NCBI GenBank assembly: GCA_951799425.1
Contig: OX637402.1
Coordinates: 28,612,492 to 28,676,491, forward strand
Direction: 5' to 3'
DNA length: 64,000 nt
Source of the DNA: Ilex aquifolium
Lineage: Eukaryota > Streptophyta > Magnoliopsida > Aquifoliales > Aquifoliaceae
The notes below the pieces were generated by a model. It was not told where the DNA came from. It worked only from the letters and a program-made list of their open reading frames with translations, and searched no databases. How positions within the stretch are numbered: the stretch's first letter is position 1; the number at the start of each line of letters is the position of its first letter. This document shows positions 59,527 through 64,000 of the stretch, in pieces. The translations under genes were made by a program, and so were the position numbers.

Positions 59527-59845
59527 CTACGTAACAGGTTTAAGCAAATGACGAAAGTATTCAGCCTGTAGAAACACCCAAAAAGAGAGCATCATATTAG
59601 ACTTTCTCAATCATCATCAAAGCCAAAGGCTAATAGAAGAATAAAGCATGATGTGGAGGAATCAAGAATATTGACCCATTGAATCTAATTCAGCTAAAAA
59701 AGATGGAATATCGCCTACTGACCTGGCAATCTTGAAGAGGTTGAAAGCATGCTATAACTCTAACAATTATGGTGGCGCACCCAGCAATTCCATTCTCATG
59801 TTTCAATGCCCGAAATCTTGTTTGACTAGCTGCTTGGCACACCAT
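59527..59845 (-). CDS. Conserved-peptide uORF of the SAC51-type gene, split by an intron
   Basis: Exon parts 59845-59723 (41 codons) and 59565-59527 (12 codons plus TAG) join in phase across a GT-AG intron to 53 aa. Key stretches are MVCQAASQTRFRALKHENGI, then TIIVRVIACFQPLQDCQ, and after the splice AEYFRHLLKPVT. This matches the conserved upstream peptide I know for the SAC51/SACL family. In that family the peptide represses main-ORF translation until thermospermine relieves it. The stop lies about 132 spliced bases before the main AUG. Because the peptide spans an intron, intron retention would replace its conserved C-terminal 12 residues. Confidence 0.93.
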
Positions 59846-59905
59846 AACTACCTTTTTCCCAACCCTTTCAAATCAAAATAACCCACAATCTTCCGGCAAA
59901 CAAGA

Positions 59906-61078
59906 ACTGCAAAACCTACAGACCTTTCACCCAAAGACAAACAGCAGTTTTCCCAGCAAAACCACCCAAGAGAAATTGAAAACAGGACAATCAAATGAAA
60001 CAAAAAAGATCAAAAGTGGATCGAATTCAAGATCGAAAAGAATGGGAGGACACGGGAATTCAAAAGAGTTCAACTAATCTGGCGGACGTAACAAGGAATG
60101 ACTGCAAAGCGACTAGATCCCATGGAAAGAATGTATGAATTGAACGCGAAGAGAGAGAGAGAGAGAGAGAGAAGGAACGATTGGTATCGTAGTGTAGATG
60201 ATTATAGGGATGAAAAATTACAGAATAACACGGCAATACAAATTCAGAGAGACGACTTTTCGGAAGGAGAGGCTATAACACCGCATGCTGTTTTTTTTAA
60301 TCTATTGACTGATTCTTTTTGTTGATTCCTATCAAAGCTCTCCTGCAACAGTTATACATATATCAGATACAACAGAACCGTAAAAGGAAAATGCAAGAAA
60401 GCTAGCAAAAGGGAAGCCCATCTACTTTTACATACTTAAGCCATGGATCTATAAGAAAACACAGAAATTTGAGAAACAGGGGAGCTTTTACGTAACTTCC
60501 TCAGAAAAAATGGAGGAACTTCGTCAAAACATACTGATTCATTGATAATTTTTTGATCTTTAAAAACTGGAAAAATCAGCTCTACCAACGGAGAGTATAT
60601 GGAATAACGCTTAGTTAGATCAGGGTTTGAGTCTGAAAATCTAAGCTTTCAAATTCCATAATGTTTTCTCTCATCCTTTTCTTAGCAACCAAACAGAAAA
60701 TGCATCCAAACGGAACAGAAAGGAGAAATTTGAGCCCACAGGAAACCAGTAGAAACCCATAGAAAGAAATCAAAGGAAAACCATCAAAATCAAAGCTCAC
60801 TTCGCAACAGATGGATCAAAAATTAGAAAATCAACAAAAGGCATCAAACCCACATACTATCAAAGAAAAGTACCAAAAATGGTGAAGCCACAAAGCTATC
60901 GAAGAAGAAATACCTTGCGCTGAATGAAAGCCAAGCCCCAAATTGCTAATTCTCAAATCAAACCCACAAAAACAGTACACCCAAAAGGCAGAGCAGTGGA
61001 AGAGAGCAGAGGAGAGAGAGAGAGAGAGAGAGTATAAGCCAAAGTCGTAAGAATTGCACGGAGGATGCGACTATATAG
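59906..61078 (-). promoter_or_regulatory. Promoter and 5' leader of the SAC51-type gene
   Basis: A minus-strand TATA motif (CTATATAG, 61078-61071) is followed by a (CT)n tract, seen as (GA)n on the plus strand at 61012-61032. A good donor lies at 60913 (GCGCAAG|GTATTTC), and an acceptor before 59905 (GTTTTGCAG) leads into the exon carrying the uORF. The leader therefore appears to have at least three introns, counting the one inside the uORF. Another (GA)n run at 60149-60173 lies in the first intron. Confidence 0.6.
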
Positions 61079-63484
61079 AGAAATAAATTGACATGAATAT
61101 CCTTTCGTGCGTGTGGGCTTTAAGGTTTCATACGTGTGAAGCGCACGCTTGGGTATAATTAGCGTACAATCATGTGTATGTGTGTTTGGTGTGTATTGGT
61201 GATGTTGATGAACTTAATCATAAAAAATAAAAATAAAAAGAGAGAGAGGGAGAGGGAGAGGGAGAGGGAGAGGGAGAGAATTTATTCGTAAGCCATAGCG
61301 GCGCGTGCGTGGGACCCCTGGGTGGTTGTATCATGATTCCAATCGAGTGATGAGTTGTTGACCCATCTAGTTGGGTCTGAGCTAAGATTGGTTAAGTCAT
61401 ATGATTCGATCTTCTTGGACCAGAGTAACTAAACCTATTTTTTAGTGTTCAGAATATACGGTAAGACCTTAATTTTGATCATGGTTTAGGTGTAATGGAG
61501 TCTCTGCAGATTTTTGTTTGGTGTTTATTGCTTAGAAACAATGTTTATTGACGGATATCTGAAGTGACTTATTTGTATATTTATTTTTATTTACTACAAA
61601 AAAATAATGCTAAATTATCCAATAAATAGTATAAAAAACAAAGACTAAGTAGCATATCACTTTAATTTTGATACTTTTAGTCCAATTTCTATTTATTTAA
61701 TATTTGAGATTTATTCATCGTATTAGTTTCTACACCATTCCATTTGGGTTTTTTATTTCATTCAATTTTTTTGCGAGTGTATCATTATCAAACATCGTAT
61801 GCAATTACCACTATCAGTGAACTCATGTAATTACCGGATTTTCACCCTCATTCTATCTTTTCCTCTCACCATCCATCCACATCATACGACATCCAAATAT
61901 TAATATAAGATTAGTTCGAGTTAAAAAAAAACTCAATTTGGTTAAACTGGTGTCCTAGTTAACCTAAAAAATGTGATAAATATTAAGAATCGTCATATTG
62001 TATAAGATAAAACACCATAATTAATGCATGAGGAATGGTAATAGGAGTTTAAAAAAAAATATATGAGAAAAATATGAGGTTTAAAGATAAAAGAAATAAT
62101 AAGTGCCAATTTGATTATTTTATATTTTATATTTTATATAGATAAATGCCAAATCTTGTTTATTGTTGTCAAATGTCCTTTTATTTGCCATTGGAAAATG
62201 ATTTTGAAGGATAATGTTTTTTTTTTCCTTATGTGCAATTGAGAAATTACAAAGATAGAAGGGTTGATCTTCGCCGGTGTTTCTCGTGTTTAACAATTAC
62301 TTGCAATTTATTAGTGATTGTAGATAGATACCCGAAATTTATTTTTACAGGGATGAGTTCAAAGTAAAGAAGCTCCTTATTAACAAATTAATAAAAACAA
62401 AAATCAAAGGTTTTTTTTCTGTTTTTTGGTTGGTATCCTATGTTTTACATGAATACCAATGATTTGAAGCTTGACCGTTCAAACCATGAATCATATAACC
62501 ACAAAAAGTGTCCCCACAAACCTGCAATGGGTACTCAATATATAATAAATTCACACACACACACACAGAGCACTGCATCTCCAGTTATTGATGAAGAACC
62601 TACTTTAGGACTGGATTAAAAAGGGCCATAGCCCACTGGCCCACCAAAGAGTACAATAAATTCTTTTCATTGATGTGATTTATTCAGTTATCTGAATCAT
62701 CAAGAGAGTCATAGAATGGGAGCCAGAAAACCAGGAATAGATAGAGACCATTATAATTATATTTTAGCTTTATACTTCATACATTACACGTATTGTCACT
62801 TTTGTATGCACTAAATCAAAACCTTAACCTTTAGTACCTTTACTCTTTTCTTTTTCTTTTTAATAAGAAACCTTTATTTTAGACTCATTTTTACTATAGT
62901 AAATCTTGAATATCAATAATTATTTGTAACTCACAAGTATCAATAAAACCAGGGAAACACTAGTGAAAATCGAATCCCTCAACCCCACACTACTGAATTA
63001 CACGTATTAGTTATAGTACTGTTACTTTCATTTACGAATAAAGAAGGATCTTCAGCTATTTTTGCGTACTAGTTATAGAATTATTGACGTCCTTTCCATT
63101 CATGGCATGTAGTGAAAGAAGAATTTTTAGCTATTTTTGCATCAATTTGGTCCATTTTATTATGATTGAACTTTGAAGTATTTTCTAGATCACTATTTCA
63201 CCGCTCATCCTCTTACATCTCATTCAAATCTGTTTTCTCTTCTTTCAATTATTAAATGGTAGTAGGTGTTTAAGTGATAATGATAGTCAAATCTCCAGGC
63301 AAATATCTCTAATAATCAAAGCTTGTGCTTACTGAATATATCACTTATAGAATGGCATGTTTGATCATTTCCACTATTATATGGATTTTATGTGGTTGGT
63401 TATAATTAGAATGGAGCAGGTGGAAACTCTCTTCATGAGTCCCATGTGAAAAAAAAAAATTATAACACAAAGTAAAAATTAAAA
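61079..63484. other. Upstream intergenic region
   Basis: No gene is recognised. A (GAGAGG)n run lies at about 61241-61279, a short (CA)n at 62552-62566, and AT-rich non-coding sequence elsewhere. Confidence 0.6.
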
Positions 63485-63718
63485 TGACTATAGCTCAAGT
63501 GGTAGTCGGCCACTTGATAGATACTTTAAGTTGACATCAATTAAAAGTTCGATACTCTTCACAGAATGAAAATGCTCATTCGCGTCACCTCCCTTAGATT
63601 TAATCCATGTGCGTGAAGAGGAGACTTTGTGCATGAGTCCAAGTTAACTATCGGCCACGAGTCCAAATGGGGCTCGGTTGGTGGTAGGTTCCTGAGTTAT
63701 CAAAAAAAAAAAAAAAAC
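63485..63718 (+). mobile_element. tRNA-derived SINE-like element
   Basis: It starts near GACTATAGCTCAAGTGG. An A-box-like TAGCTCAAGTGG is at 63491-63502 and a B-box-like GTTCGATAC at 63547-63555, the spacing of an RNA polymerase III internal promoter. It ends with a 16-base poly-A at 63702-63717. Its length of about 234 bp is typical of plant SINEs. A clear target duplication is not visible. Confidence 0.65.
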
Positions 63719-64000
63719 TATGTCTCTGTTTTACATCGTCCATTTAGCTGGTATATGTTTCGCGTTATTGTTTCAACAATGTTTATTAGTTTTATACTAC
63801 CCCGATTCATCATAAACTAGATGTAAAGTTGTTGTATTTTACACCTAAATGTGTTGTTGCTTGATTATTTTCGGATTAGAAGATAACGAACATTCGAGTA
63901 GTTGATGGGAAAAAATGAGAAACTCAAATACGTAGAAGCTAAAATAGTTCAAGTATACAAAATATAATTTGACCCTCATCATTTCCTTCCCAATCCCATT
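63719..64000. other. Intergenic tail of the window
   Basis: AT-rich sequence without a recognisable gene or repeat. Confidence 0.6.

Noticed and set aside
60098..60325. Plus-strand frame with an Arg-Glu repeat
   Set aside because: Its core is the (GA)n microsatellite, and it overlaps the opposite-strand leader of the bHLH gene.
60615..60800. Minus-strand frame encoding a hydrophobic Cys-containing peptide in the bHLH leader region
   Set aside because: It starts at GTG with a stop just upstream, lies in the probable first leader intron, and does not match the family's conserved upstream peptide, which is found at 59527-59845.
1..64000. tRNA, rRNA or CRISPR-like genes
   Set aside because: No cloverleaf-consistent tRNA, rRNA segment or spaced-repeat array was seen. 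The only regular array is the 82-bp direct tandem repeat without spacers.

Overview
This window looks like nuclear DNA of a flowering plant, most likely a woody eudicot. The signs are AT-rich intergenic DNA, GT-AG introns up to 2.6 kb long, plant-specific gene families, and many plant transposons. No bacterial features (operons, Shine-Dalgarno sites, CRISPR) are present.

Layout, left to right. 1-4759 is intergenic and holds inverted-repeat (MITE-like) elements and a Helitron-like 3' end. 4760-5469 (-) is a two-exon gene for a small PHD/FYVE-like zinc-finger protein. 7843-23713 is an old Ty3/gypsy chromovirus-type retrotransposon (minus orientation, 5-bp target duplication GACAT, LTRs about 6% diverged, broken ORFs). 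A young Tat-lineage-like retrotransposon (9932-20636, target duplication ATCGC, LTRs differing at 3 of 747 positions) is inserted in its RNase H region. The young element has an intact gag-protease ORF. A single in-frame UAG in a readthrough-type context separates it from an intact RT-RNaseH-integrase ORF. On the opposite strand lies a three-exon antisense gene with its own TATA box. An 82-bp tandem array sits between the two convergent coding units. 27150-45737 (-) is a 19-exon gene for a WD40-TPR protein, the ASG2/WDTC1-type DCAF, ending in a farnesylation-type CTQS box. Its introns carry a hAT-like element with an 8-bp target duplication and two LINE 3' remnants. 47055-49063 (-) is a truncated, exon-deleted uridine kinase-like gene. 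51994-52307 (-) is the 3' fragment of a PMT/QUA2-type methyltransferase gene. 53804-55084 is a probable non-autonomous Helitron containing a long (CCA)n-like tract. 58182-61078 (-) is a SAC51-type bHLH gene whose leader encodes the family's conserved upstream peptide (53 aa), split by an intron. 63485-63718 (+) is a SINE-like element.

Every host gene seen is on the minus strand, and each has a (GA/CT)n tract in or near its leader. The strongest points for a second look are the antisense spliced gene inside the retrotransposon, the UAG readthrough junction, the tandem array between the convergent units, and the intron-split regulatory uORF. Exon boundaries were assigned by eye from GT-AG sites, phase continuity and protein-family continuity; no search tool was run.
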